DNA of 64,000 nucleotides from Gymnogyps californianus (taxonomy: Eukaryota; Chordata; Aves; Accipitriformes; Cathartidae). Shown one piece after another: positions 22,145 through 32,896 of this stretch; position 1 is the first letter of the stretch; each line of letters opens with the position of its first letter. Made by a program: the position numbers and the translations under genes. The DNA is taken from contig NC_059471.1 of the NCBI RefSeq assembly GCF_018139145.2, positions 47,623,486-47,687,485 of the forward strand, read 5' to 3'. Under the pieces are notes generated by a model that had not been told where the DNA came from, did no database searches, and saw only the letters and a list, made by a program, of their open reading frames with translations.

Positions 22145-22952
22145 TAGAATCGTAGAATCATAGAATGGTTTGGGTTGGAAGGCACATTAAAGATCATCTA
22201 GTTCCAACCCCACTGCCATGGGCAGGGACACCTTCCACTAGACCAGGTTGCTCAAAGCCCCAGCCAACCTGGCCTTGAACCCCTCCAGGCATGGGGCATC
22301 CACAGCCTCTCTGGGCAACCTGTTCCAATGCCTCACCACACTCACAGTGAAGAACTTCTTCCTTACATCTCATCTAAATCTACCCTCTTTCAGTTTAAAG
22401 CCATTACCCCTTGCCCTATCACTACATGCCCTTGTAAAAAGTCCCTCTCCAGCTTTCCTGTAGGCCCCCTGTAGGTACTGGAAGGCTGCTACAAGGCCTC
22501 CCCAGATCCTTCTCTTCTCCAGGCTGAACAACCCCAACTCTCCCAGCCTGTCTTCATAGGAGAGGTACTCCAGCCCGCTGATCATCTTCATGGCCCTCCT
22601 CTAGAGTCACTCCAACAGGTCCATGTCCTTCTTATGTTGGGGGCCCCAGAGCTGAACGCAGTACTCCAGGTGGGGTCTCACAAGAGTGGAGTAGAGGGGC
22701 AGAATCACCTCCCTCGACCTGCAGGTCATACATGTTTTGATGCAGCCCAGGATACGGTTGGCTTTCCGGGCTGCAAGTGCACATTGGCAGGTCATGTTGA
22801 GCTTCTTGTCAACCAACACCCCAAGTCCTTCTCCTCAGGGCTGCTCTCAATCCACTCATTGCCCAGCCTGTATTTGTGCTTGGGATTGCCCTGACCCATG
22901 TGCAGGACCTTGCCCTTGGCCTTGTTGAACTTCATGAGGTTTGCATGGGCCC
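22145..22952 (-). mobile_element. CR1 LINE copy 2, minus strand
   Basis: This is a 5'-truncated CR1 on the minus strand. Its 3' tail of ATTCTATG-type units lies at 22145-22166 on the plus strand, and the truncation point is near 22952. It aligns end to end with the plus-strand copy at 38051-38850. The interval 22604-22941 is identical by eye to 38061-38398, while the rest shows about 3.5% mismatch, with four transitions clustered just past the 5' edge (22942, 22943, 22946, 22947). In the 3' half it shares its distinctive bases with copy 3 at 25.6 kb instead. No target duplication seen. Confidence 0.95.
22238..22952 (-). pseudogene. CR1 ORF2 C-terminal remnant, minus strand
   Basis: The segment encodes the region after the catalytic FADD box of CR1 reverse transcriptase: [14 protein letters not shown], then [32 protein letters not shown] and LGLFSLEKRRIWGG, ending at a TAG at 22238-22240. 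Damage includes a one-base deletion in a G-run near 22819-22822, a TGA at 22607-22609 after DMDLLE, and a second TGA at 22370-22372 after EGRFR. The first two are also in the 38-kb copy, and the last is also in the 25.6-kb copy. The catalytic core is missing. Confidence 0.9.
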
Positions 22953-24639
22953 AAATATCAACACTTCTAACCGGACAGGAATTTCTACTGTGGTTATTCT
23001 AAAAAAAAAGTGCAAAATAAATCAATTTTGAGTAATACTTAGCTACAATGGGGAAAGCAAAAAGCAACAAATGTCAGACACGACCAAATACAATGAAAAG
23101 TAAAGGCTTCTATGGCTGCAGCTCTTTGGTCCAGAGATGAGTGCAATAACACTAACGTGTGGCTGCTGCAATGTTTGCAGTGAGTAATGGATTTAAACCT
23201 GCATCTATTGGCAGATTACTGAAGTATAGAAGTGGGCTGGACACATCTTTGGAACAATTTACTCCCAGAAACACTGTAAATTGTGGCCACATGAAGGACA
23301 AGCAGTCTAGAAACTGTGGCAGAAGGATGCTCAGGACCCATCGAACACAGAGAAATCCTTAGGAAGGAGGCACACTTGGCTCTTTGCACTATTGAAGCAA
23401 CCTGTTAAAGTCATATGTTAATGAACCACACATGGCCTGCTTCTGAATGGAAACCTAGTCTTGGAACTACCATTTTTTCTTTCTTTTTGGAGTTACAGAA
23501 CTGTTTCTCTCACACTTAGATGATTGCACATCTGTTTTTCTTCAACACCACATGGATTCAATAACAATGTAAGTTTCTTTTTCTCAGGGAATTCTCTTAA
23601 TGCCTTCTCATTCTCTTCAGCAGCAAATTCTGAACCACTGAACCAATAATAAACAGATGTCTGCTGCTTGTTTTGTATTTCCCCTTCCAAAAAAAAGACT
23701 TTCTTAGATTACAATTTCTTTCTCTCCTTCTAGCCCTCAAATTAATTAAAATTTAGGATGCGCTAACATAATACATGTTAGCATAGCACATCTTCTACAG
23801 CTGATACAATCTATGCTGCATGCTGCAGCAGAGGCACAAGGACATTTAGAGTACCAGTTTCTCCCTGACCATTTTGACCAGATCATTTCTCCTGTAAGAC
23901 TAATCAGAGATTACTGAACAGTCCTACAATCTTCTATGAGGTCTGCTAGCACAGTCTGCAGCTCGAATGCTTTAGTGTTATCCTTCCTTTATTGAGTGTT
24001 TTTCTTTCTCTTGCTTTTAAAGAATTATTGGAAGATAGAAACTTCAGCTCAGTACATATTTTGTCCCCAATGACCAAGCAAGAGTTTTACCCAGCATCAG
24101 TCTGGGCCATTGGAAAGATGTCCACTCACCTGTGTGGGCTCCAGCCTTCGTCTTTAGTTGGTACAGATATATAATTAAATATGTATATATCTGCATTTAT
24201 TTCTATATTCTCCACTGCTTTCTACAGTCTTTCTTAGGTGGTTGGAGGTTTCTTATAGCAAAGTTATTTAGGACTAGCTGGTAAAATTTACAACTGAATT
24301 TGTTGCCGTAGACCATTAGGCTTGCTAAGGGCCAGGGGGCTGCCAGGGTACCACTGTCAACAGCACCTACATAGGCTTAATCTGGAAGCCAGCAGTGACA
24401 TAAGCTACTGACCTATTTGTTGGGGCTTCTATGGCCCTGTTAGAGGGCAAAAGCTCTGCTGCACCTGGCAATACCTCCTAGCCAGGACCATCCCTGTTTC
24501 ATGAAGCCTTTTACCTGCCCACTTGCACTGGAAACAGCTGCCTTTGTAAAGGAAGGGGATGGATAGAATTTGAAGCAGGTGAAAACAAGGAAGGATGGGG
24601 ATATATGCTGTCCCTAATTCCTTCCTTCCCTCATATAAG
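22953..24639. other. Unique non-coding DNA
   Basis: No gene or repeat recognised. Open frames are below 70 codons. Confidence 0.5.
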
Positions 24640-24885
24640 TTCATAGAACAATTTATGTTTAAGGTACCACTACAAGTCATCTGGTCCAGCCCCTCTTTCA
24701 GAGCAAGGCCAGCTTTAAAGTTACAGCAGGTTACTCTTGGCTCTTTTCCAGGCAAATTTTTATTATCTCCAAGGATGGAGATTACACAACCTCATAGTGC
24801 AGAATTTCTTCCTTATAAGTAACCGGAATTTCCTTTGATGCATCTTTTGCTTGACTCTGTCAAGCAGTACCTGTACTCCAAACAT
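24640..24885 (-). mobile_element. Old CR1 fragment, minus strand
   Basis: Plus-strand text shows the reverse complement of a CR1 3' end in family order: TCATAGAAC..., TCATCTGGTCCAGCCCC, GCAAGGCCAGCTTTAAAG, ATCTCCAAGGATGGAGATTA, then GAATTTCTTCCTTATAAGTA and CGGAATTTCCTTTG. Many substitutions, plus an internal deletion of roughly 40 bp after ACAACCTCATAGTG, show that it is much older than copies 2-4. The left and right limits are approximate. Confidence 0.8.
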
Positions 24886-25509
24886 AGACTCACAAGCCCC
24901 AAGGAAAGGGGTCAAAAAAGGATCAGGATCAAAATGGGAGACATAATTCGGTTAAATATGGGGAACTATGTGACAGAGCTGAGTGGTTCATTACAGTACA
25001 TTGATACATGACAATTTGCGTAGATTCAAAACAGACCTGCTAGTGACCTTCATTTGCAATATCATGTATTCTGGACACAGTGTCAGCTTGGTTATCAAAT
25101 ACTTGTTCTCCATCATATTTTAAATCCTAAATACCTAGTCATATTGGATACAGTTCATCAATTGGAAATATTTTACATGCATTTTAATTACATTCAGAGA
25201 AATGCAGGAAGGTTTGGGTTTGACTTAAGCTAAGCTAAGTATTTGTCTTTGAGATTTAAAGTAGGATGTAGCTTTCTAAGATACTATATATAAACCACGA
25301 CATCCTAAAGAGGTAGATTTTGTATGTATGTTTATTCATATACATTTCAGATATAATATGTTTAAATGTATATATCTCTATATATGTATATCAATTACCA
25401 TTATCATAGATCTAAAATAACTCACAAAGCCTTTAATGCCTATGAAGTAGAAATGGTTTTCTTAGTTTCATTTGTCAGACAGAATCGTGGCACAGATACT
25501 GCTTCTGAG
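24886..25509. other. Unique non-coding DNA between CR1 fragments
   Basis: AT-rich, with TATA runs near 25370-25390. The last 30-40 bp before 25510 may be degraded CR1. No gene seen. Confidence 0.45.
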
Positions 25510-26115
25510 CACAAGAAAACACTTTTTTACTGTGAGGATGGTCAAACACTGGCACAGGTTCCCTAGAGATGTGGTCTCCAAGACAGGCTGAGAGAGTTGG
25601 CGTTGTTCAGCCTGGAGAAGAGAAGGATCTGGGGAGGCCTTATAGCAGCCTTCCAGTACCTAAAGGGGGCCTGCAAGAAAGCTGGAGAGGGACTTTTTAC
25701 AAGGGCGTGTAGTGATAGGGCAAGGGGTTATGGCTTTAAACTGAAAGATTTAGATGAGATGCAAGGAAGAAGTTCTTTACTGTGAGTGTGGTGAGGCATT
25801 GGAACAGGTTGCCCAGAGAGGCTGTGGATGCCCCATGCCTGGAGGGGTTCAAGGCCAGGTTGGCTGGGGCTTTGAGCAACCTGGTCTAGTGGAAGGTGTC
25901 CCTGCCCATGGCAGTGGGGTTGGAACTAGATGATCTTTAATGTGCCTTCCAACCCAAACCATTCTATGATTTTATGATTCTCTGAAGATACTCACAACCT
26001 GATTGGACACAGTCCTAGGCAACTTGGTCTCGGTGACCCTGCTTGAGCAAGGGGTATGGACTAGATGTTCTTGTGAGCTCCCTTCCAATCTAAATGATTG
26101 TGTGATTCTGTGATT
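25510..26115 (+). mobile_element. Older CR1, split by a younger CR1
   Basis: The left part (about 25510-25579) reads as the CR1 C-terminal segment, with CTTTTTTACTGTGAGGATGG then CTAGAGATGTGGTCTCC. It resumes at about 25981 with GAAGATACTCACAACCTGAT, continues through GGACACAGTCC and CCCTTCCAATCTAA, and ends in a GATTGTGTGATTCTGTGATT tail near 26115. Read together, the halves form one continuous CR1 3' end interrupted by a 400-bp insertion. The order of events is therefore clear: this copy came first. Confidence 0.87.
25580..25980 (+). mobile_element. Young CR1 (copy 3) nested in the older CR1
   Basis: About 400 bp of CR1 3' end, from AGACAGGCTGAGAGAGTTGG to an ATTCTATGATT-type tail at 25961-25980. 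It closely matches the 3' halves of the copies at 22 and 38 kb. It shares the ATCTGGGGAGGCC variant with both, and the in-frame TGA in ATTTAGATGAGATG only with the 22-kb copy. A 7-bp deletion relative to both removes part of GAGGGTA near 25747. It is 5'-truncated and non-coding. Confidence 0.93.
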
Positions 26116-26635
26116 TTGCTTCTCAGTAGTGATTTCAAGGTCAGAGATGCTACCTGGCCAACACCAGTCAGAAAAATTGGCCGGGTTTTCTTCCTAAGAG
26201 TTCCCCAGTGTCACCTGCTATAAAGACAAATGAGACTCATATGTCGCCTGAGCTCAGGCTCAGTTTAGGCTGCCTATCCAAGAACTGGAGGCATTCAGGA
26301 TTGAAAGCATGCCACCTAAATTTATAAGTGACCTTTAGTGGCACTTCAGAGTCAGTAGTATAAAAAAGGTACTTTCAGGCATTTATACATCAGATAAGTT
26401 TTGATGCTGGCATTAGAATAAAATGAATTACACTGATTTATTTCCACATATGGGAAGCCTACAGTCACTATCTCATATGTATGTATCCCTGTGGTAGATA
26501 TCTACCTCTGGTCAGATGAATCCCATTAATGAGCATGCTTGACTTCATGGTGCTTCCATGACCCTACAGCCTAAATAAAGACAAGTATAGCCCTAGTGAC
26601 TAGTTCTTGAAATTGCTGTACTCAGCATCTTAAGA

Positions 26636-27151
26636 CTAAACCATTGCATGGTCTGTCAGCCCATGGAAAGCTGTTCCTCTTGAGTCAATGACTGGGAAGA
26701 GATAGGTGCCGAACAAGCTCTGCAGAAGAGAATGGTAAGAAAAGATGAAAAGGTGGTAACCAGTCAAATATCCCACAGAGTTCTGTCCCATTGCCCTGCC
26801 CATTTTCCCAGGAGGACTCTCTGCTATATATTCATCTAAAATTTGTCCTTCAGTTGGCCACTGACATTTGAATCTAAGTCCAAATATGTAAAAACGTGCA
26901 AAGAATATGTTGTTTTTCACACAGCGGGAAAGGAGAAGTAGAAATAATGGAGGAATCCTCCCACAGAGGAAGAGGCAAAGCCACACGTACCTTATTTTTT
27001 GGTCAGTGAACAAGCATGAATGTACACTCCAGACAAACAGCTGAGAGATGCCATCTTCTTCTCTGCAGCAGGGGTTATGAGACAATTCACAGAGTACTTT
27101 GGTGAGGGGTCTGGGCACGGTGAGCAACTGAGAGTACTCTAGAGCTGTCAT
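26636..27151 (-). other. Open frame of 171 codons, no recognisable product
   Basis: This is the longest non-repeat open frame in the window. It contains a hydrophobic run around residues 55-75 (IRYVWLCLFLCGRIPPLFLL) and several cysteines, but no signal peptide at its start and no domain I know. No other gene or promoter was found nearby, and there is no CpG enrichment. The likeliest reading is a chance frame. A retrocopy fragment or an old viral envelope remnant cannot be excluded from sequence alone. Confidence 0.1.
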
Positions 27152-29586
27152 GGTATGAGGGACAGATAAAGTATTATGGTGAGAGTGTCACCTGGACAGA
27201 AGATTATTGTAGCAGAAAGGTATGAGGTAAAAAGAAAACAATCCAATGGAAAATAAACTCATTAGTTCCACTATTGACAGAACAATTTGTTTTCTTTTAT
27301 GTGTGGATGTTTGGAGTGGAGACTCTTTGATTTTACCAAAGTATGTTCTATTAGAGCAGAAAGTTGTTCCCTCAGTGAATTAGTGCAGCACTTTACAAAT
27401 ATGCTTGCCCCATGGGCCCACCAAAAGCATTGAGTTCACTCCCAGAGGTCAAAAATACCAGCAGTGCAATAAAATTTGCTGTACAAGGAGGAATAGTGTG
27501 TGTATTGATTTGTGCACTCATTGCCAATACCGTTGTGTGATCAGTAAAAACAGCGGACACCTCTTTAGCAACAGGCAAATGCCTTCCACTTACTAAACAT
27601 GAATAACCAATATCACTTTACTCCTGTGACCTACGGTATAATCCCTCTGGCCAGCTGACTCGATGGTGGAGCCTGTCCTCTAAACAGTGCACTGCTTAAA
27701 GTGAAATGAAGTACATGGACTATTGCAGCAAAAACAAAACACAGGAGATATCCACTCCTCCTTCATAAGACAGTGGACTTTTCTCAGTCCCAGCAAAGAT
27801 TTTCTCTGCAGCTGCTCTTTCTTGCTGTTCCAGAGGTGAATGACTGTGGTGAGAGAAACTGACTGATTGTCCCTTTTTCAGAGTGAAAGAAGATGTATAA
27901 AAACTTTGAGTGAAATAAAGATGCTACCATCCCATACGAACAGAAGGGAGGATATCGTTTCCATCTGGCTCTACATGTCTACTATGTGGGTGTTTACAAA
28001 GAAGTGTCTAAATAAGTTATTCTAGGGCATTGCTCATGTGACCTAAGCTAGATGTCTACTTTAGGATGAAATGAATCTCGCCCTGGAAGTGCCTTTTTTA
28101 TTTCTTTCCATTGGCTCTAGGAAGGACTATTCAGATGTAGACATCTGTGGCTGGTTAGACGAATCCAGTCCAAGTTCTTTTGCCAAATTGTACTTGCTGT
28201 CTGTCTGCCTGTCCAACCATCGCCCACCTTCTATTTCAGCTATCAGCAGATATTAAAAAATAAATAACATATGGAGAAGGAGCAGTCATATATTAATGTG
28301 ATTTTAGTAATTTCAGTTATTCTTTGCTGTGATAGCTCTTAATATCACTTTCCCATGTATTTAGGTTAAACAGTGTAGAAACAGAAATTAAACAACAAAC
28401 ATGATTTTTCTTTACAATAGTACCGGAGTAATATTAATGGGGAAAACAGCAAGAATTAAACAGATTTGCTAATCTGACAGTCATATTAAAGGTGAAATAT
28501 ATTGTGTGCATAGCTTTAACCAGAATACTGGACATTTTAAGAGTTCATTTGTTCTGTCTAAGGTTCCAGATAACAGAATGACTAATTATACAGATAAGTA
28601 GGATCTGATCTTTCACATATCATACTTGTGCCAGAAAACAGAACCATAGCAATAAGATCTATTGTAAAATAGCAGAGCTGAGATGAAAGAATTTCCAAAA
28701 TCTGGAACTAAATAAGTAGGCAAAGTCAATGCATGAAGTTATAAACAGTAGTTTGACTTAATGGTTGTGCCTCATTCATATTCAGTAAAATAGCATTGTA
28801 TTTTCAGTTCTGCTGCTAGGGACAAATCTTGACATAAGAGATAAAATCCTTAGTTATATTTGACAACAGAAAACGTGAACTGTATGGACACCTGAAATAT
28901 GATACCTTTTCTAAATCAATGCAGAAATCAATAGAAAAGGAAAATCATTGTCTGATAGGTGTGATTGCAATGGCATAATTTCTTTTTGATGTCATGGATT
29001 TCTCTCTTACTGCTTTGCATTTTCAAGGCTGCATTTGGTAGGAAAATAACATTTTTACTGCTTTGCACCAAAGGTCTGAAGTTCCTACGCTAATTCAAAT
29101 AATGACATTCAGGTACAAAGTAGGCTTGGATGAATAATTCATTACAAAATAATGTATATAATGAATTTAACTTTTTTGTTTGTTTGTTTAACCAATGTCC
29201 TGAAACATATCACAAATATTTGTGAGTTGATCCAATTTTCAATTTATGTACTACTACTAAAACAGTAATGTGAATTTTTTTGGTATGATTAGTGAATGAG
29301 GAATATGTCATTTCTGTAGTCTAAACAAATAAGTCAATTTTAAAGACCGTTCTTTGCAATAAGAAATAAAAATGAAACAGGAGTTTTGCTTTGGAAAACC
29401 ATATGAGAGCAAATTCCTAAAATGAATGTTTATGAAAGATTTATTTTAAAATTTCCCAAAAGGTGTTAGGCATGCGAGTTTGATTTTCACCATCTTTTAG
29501 CACTCAAGAGAGATCAACTTAATCATTCAAACATAGAAACGCAGAACAGACAGGTACAAATATGACAAACTAAATGTCCTCTGAAT

Positions 29587-29628
29587 TTAGAATATATATT
29601 TTAGAATATATATTTCAGAATATTATTT
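29587..29628. repeat. 14-bp AT-rich tandem repeat
   Basis: TTAGAATATATATT occurs exactly twice (29587-29600, 29601-29614), followed by a diverged third unit. Confidence 0.85.
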
Positions 29629-31149
29629 ATGTTATTTATGTAGTGGGTATGGTATTTATGCAGTATATTATGCAAATGTAACAGATTCTCTATATATTAT
29701 TATAAACAATTCAGTTGAGGAAACATGTCAGTATTTTTTTTGACAAAATATGTTAAATGTATTTTGGTAATGTTAAGATAACAGTGTACACAGTTATACA
29801 GTTATATAGCAGACATATCATTATAATACCACTTCTGATTATGATTAATTTACACCACAGTTTTAAATTTCCAAGGCTATGTCTTGCTTTTTTACTGTGT
29901 GACTCCCCACAGCAAAGAACAATTTGCCAGTAACAAATCAAATTGGTACTCCTGAATACATTCTGTCTTTCTGGTACCTGTAATTTTATAATATTTTATC
30001 CATATAGAGAGTGCATACTCTCTTTTTGTTTACAGAAATAAGTGTTCGACCAGAGACCTGGCAGTCAGGCCAACAATGCTGTTCTTAAAATGTTATTGTC
30101 ATTCTCATGACAGTTTTTCTTAAAGCCCCAGTTTCAGAAGTCATTAGATGGGAATCTTGATTTTCCTTTTCTAACATAAATGTTCTCCTAATTATACATT
30201 TGTATAGAAAAGTTTGAATATGAGACCCTTGAAGGTTCAAAAACCAAGTAGGCAAACAAGAAGAAAATATATGCGTCATTTTGTTCTGGTTTGTACTAAG
30301 TGGATATTTCAGCAAACTTTGTGCTTTTAATAAAAAGGCATGAGTCAAGATTTTTTAAACCATTTTTATTCCTTATACTAATAGATGTTATTTTTATTTG
30401 GTATATCCCATACTGTCAAATTACCCTTTAAATGGTCAGAGTAAAGAGAATAATTATGAAAATCAGCAACACATTGGTATACGAAATGCAGATATAGTAC
30501 ATGCAGATATGACTGTGTGGCAAAGGCATACTTTAGAATATAAATGATTTTCCTGTACTTGACTTCTAAAAATTGGTTGTATTTTTGCCACAAACATTTG
30601 CTTTTATTTTCCTGATAGTATTAAAATTTGGTGCTAAATTGAGATAAAATTGGAATCTTCTCTGCCCAATGGAAGTTCATCTCATGACAGAGCTGTGGTT
30701 TCCTCTCTGGAGACCTCTCACAGATTTCCCTGTGTTTTTCTCAACTGTCGAAGTGTTATGTACCCCTGTAATGTCAAGGAAACTTACTCGTGTGTACTAA
30801 TTTCAGTAATATGCGATGAAATAATAAATCATGGATTCCAGCAGACTTGTGCACAGAAATACAGTGATCCCTCACAGGCCAAAAAAAGAGTTAATTGAAT
30901 GTAAAATATATAAATTCTTCCCCTTATTCCCTTAATCACTGCTTCCTCTCTGATTGGCAAATATACTTAAGACTTTCATATCTGAAATTTTTTATCACAA
31001 GTGAGTGATATGCTTTAATTACATTTTACACCCTTCTCAGGGAAGATATCTTCTCAAATTCCCACTGTTCACACTTCCATTAGGCTTATAATATAACTCA
31101 GGAGTTAAAATTAAAAATTAAAATCTTTCTTAAAAGTAATTAATAAGCT

Positions 31150-31350
31150 TGTTGCAGCCAAAAGCTCCATTAGACACAAACAGCCACACGTATGCAGAAT
31201 TAAACGGCAGGCAGGATAAGATGAAGCAGAAAGTATTATTGATCCCTTACCAACAGGTATGCGTAAATGAGTTTCACACTGCAGCTATCGGTATTGCTAC
31301 GTACAATACATTACAGGAGAGCCAGGGAAATTTACCACAAAATGGAAGAT
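31150..31350. promoter_or_regulatory. Candidate conserved non-coding element
   Basis: Compared with its AT-rich surroundings this segment has higher complexity and retains several CpGs (ACACGTATGC, AAACGGCAGG, TATGCGTAAA, CTATCGG, CTACGTAC). It has no repeat similarity and no domain in its 67-codon frame (31149-31352). Retained CpGs outside a promoter can mark constrained sequence. This is an inference. Confidence 0.25.
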
Positions 31351-31779
31351 AAGTTAGGTGAACAGGGCAACTGTGACATCTAAAGGCTTCTCAGTGGTTG
31401 GAATAAAACAATAACCTGAGACATATTTAGTGAAGATGGATATAATAGACTGCAATCTGTGCACCGAGCACAGTTTTCTAAATAGGCTTGTTTTATTACA
31501 TTTTGCTGTTACGTAGGGTTCCCTCTGCAGCAAAAATTTGGAGCTAATTTCACAAGTAAATGTAACTTTGTCTTGGAACACTCTTAAATCTGTTTTCAGT
31601 AACTTAAACATCATGAAGTCACAAGCACTACAAACCTTATCCTAGGATTACCTTGATTAAGGCACAAAACGTTAAAAGCAAATTACTATGAAAGTATGAA
31701 ACAATTTGCCCTTAATGTTTCAGTCATATCTGTAAAAAATATGACTTAAATCTAGTTTTATTAATAATACATATTTTAA
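31351..31779. other. Unique non-coding DNA
   Basis: Nothing recognised between the two candidate regulatory stretches. Confidence 0.45.
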
Positions 31780-31930
31780 TTAAACGGCTAGAGGTGCATC
31801 TAGCAGGAAAAATTGAATCTTCACTGGATTTCACATACTTGTATGATTCATGGGCAGTAAATATGCAAAGCTTTATGCCCATAAGGCAATCAAACTGCAA
31901 AGCTGATATGCATGTTTTTATCTGAAAGAA
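31780..31930. promoter_or_regulatory. Candidate conserved non-coding element
   Basis: Dense candidate sites: AATTAAAC, TATGCAAAG, a TTTATGCCCATAAGG dyad of CDX/HOX-like halves, GCAATCAA and ATATGCATG. There is no repeat similarity and no open frame of note. The evidence is motif density only. Confidence 0.3.
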
Positions 31931-31958
31931 TGAAGTCTAGTAAGGCTTAGAAATAAAA

Positions 31959-31989
31959 ATAATAACAATAATAATAATAACAACAATAA
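31959..31989. repeat. (AAT)n/(AAC)n microsatellite
   Basis: AAT units interrupted by AAC over about 31 bp. Confidence 0.85.
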
Positions 31990-32875
31990 ATGCTCCAAAA
32001 ATTAATCTATTTTTGTAGACCTAATGCATTTCTAGATACAATCCTCATTTTTTGCCAGCTGCATGACGTTGAAAACATATTTATTGTTGCTTCTATTAAT
32101 CTCATTACACAAGGTTTGCCTGTATGGGTACATATATATACACATAATATTACAGCTTCAGCAATAAAACCATAGGATAAAAATTATAATGCTACAGTAG
32201 CATAGCATGAAATGCTTTCATTGCAAACTGTTTGGGGATTGAACAGTTCTGCAATCTGCTGATCTACTAACAAAGCCTCTCCTCATTTACATCAAGATTG
32301 TTTTTAAAGGTCTGACTCTGCATGCTTAGTTTGTTTTATCTCTTCTTCAGCTACCACCCCACACTTCATCAAACATTCAGCTTGGTTATATTTAATGACA
32401 ACTATGCCATGCACACCGCCAACACCTCTCACCTGGTGGTTTCAAACCACAAAGCAAACATGAAGTAATTACAATCTACAACGCTTCTCTGAGGTTACTC
32501 TATGGTGCCAAATTGCCACCTCTTCTTAAGTGGAGCACAGCAACTGCTCGTAACACCCTGCAATAGCACAGGGCAGTAAATGGATGCATGTTAAGGATAT
32601 CGAACTTTGCTGAAAGTACTAACAGGGTGAAACTGAGTTTAAAAACTTGCTTTTAATGTTTCAAACACTTTTCTAAAGACAGAGCTATCATTGTCATCAG
32701 CTTTTCCATCACTGTGGTGATCAAATGTTAATGAATGCCATCTCACAATGTGCTTATAATAAGAAGACCCCAGTTATGCTCCCATTTCAGAGACAGAAAA
32801 CTGACGAAACAAAAAACTTTAGGTCCAAATTTCTCCTGATTTCAAGGGGCCAGTCAGAGATGCACAAGTATTGGA

Positions 32876-32896
32876 TTTTTTTTTTTTTTTTTTTTT
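32876..32896. repeat. Poly-T tract, 21 bases
   Basis: An uninterrupted run of 21 T. No SINE or processed copy is recognisable on either side, so it is recorded only as a homopolymer. Confidence 0.9.

Larger units (their letters stand above)
26116..31149. other. Unique, strongly AT-rich non-coding DNA
   Basis: No gene or transposon recognised. The longest open frame in the window outside repeats lies here (minus strand, 26636-27151; see separate entry). A 14-bp tandem repeat lies at 29587-29628. From about 28.2 to 31 kb the base composition is notably AT-rich. Confidence 0.5.

Noticed and set aside
22634..22894. 86-codon frame, identical to one at 38108-38368 on the other strand
   Set aside because: It is the antisense of CR1 ORF2. 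The identity reflects the shared CR1 tract, not a duplicated gene.
32876..32896. Poly-T as the tail of a minus-strand retrocopy
   Set aside because: No coding or SINE-like sequence follows to the right and no target duplication was found.
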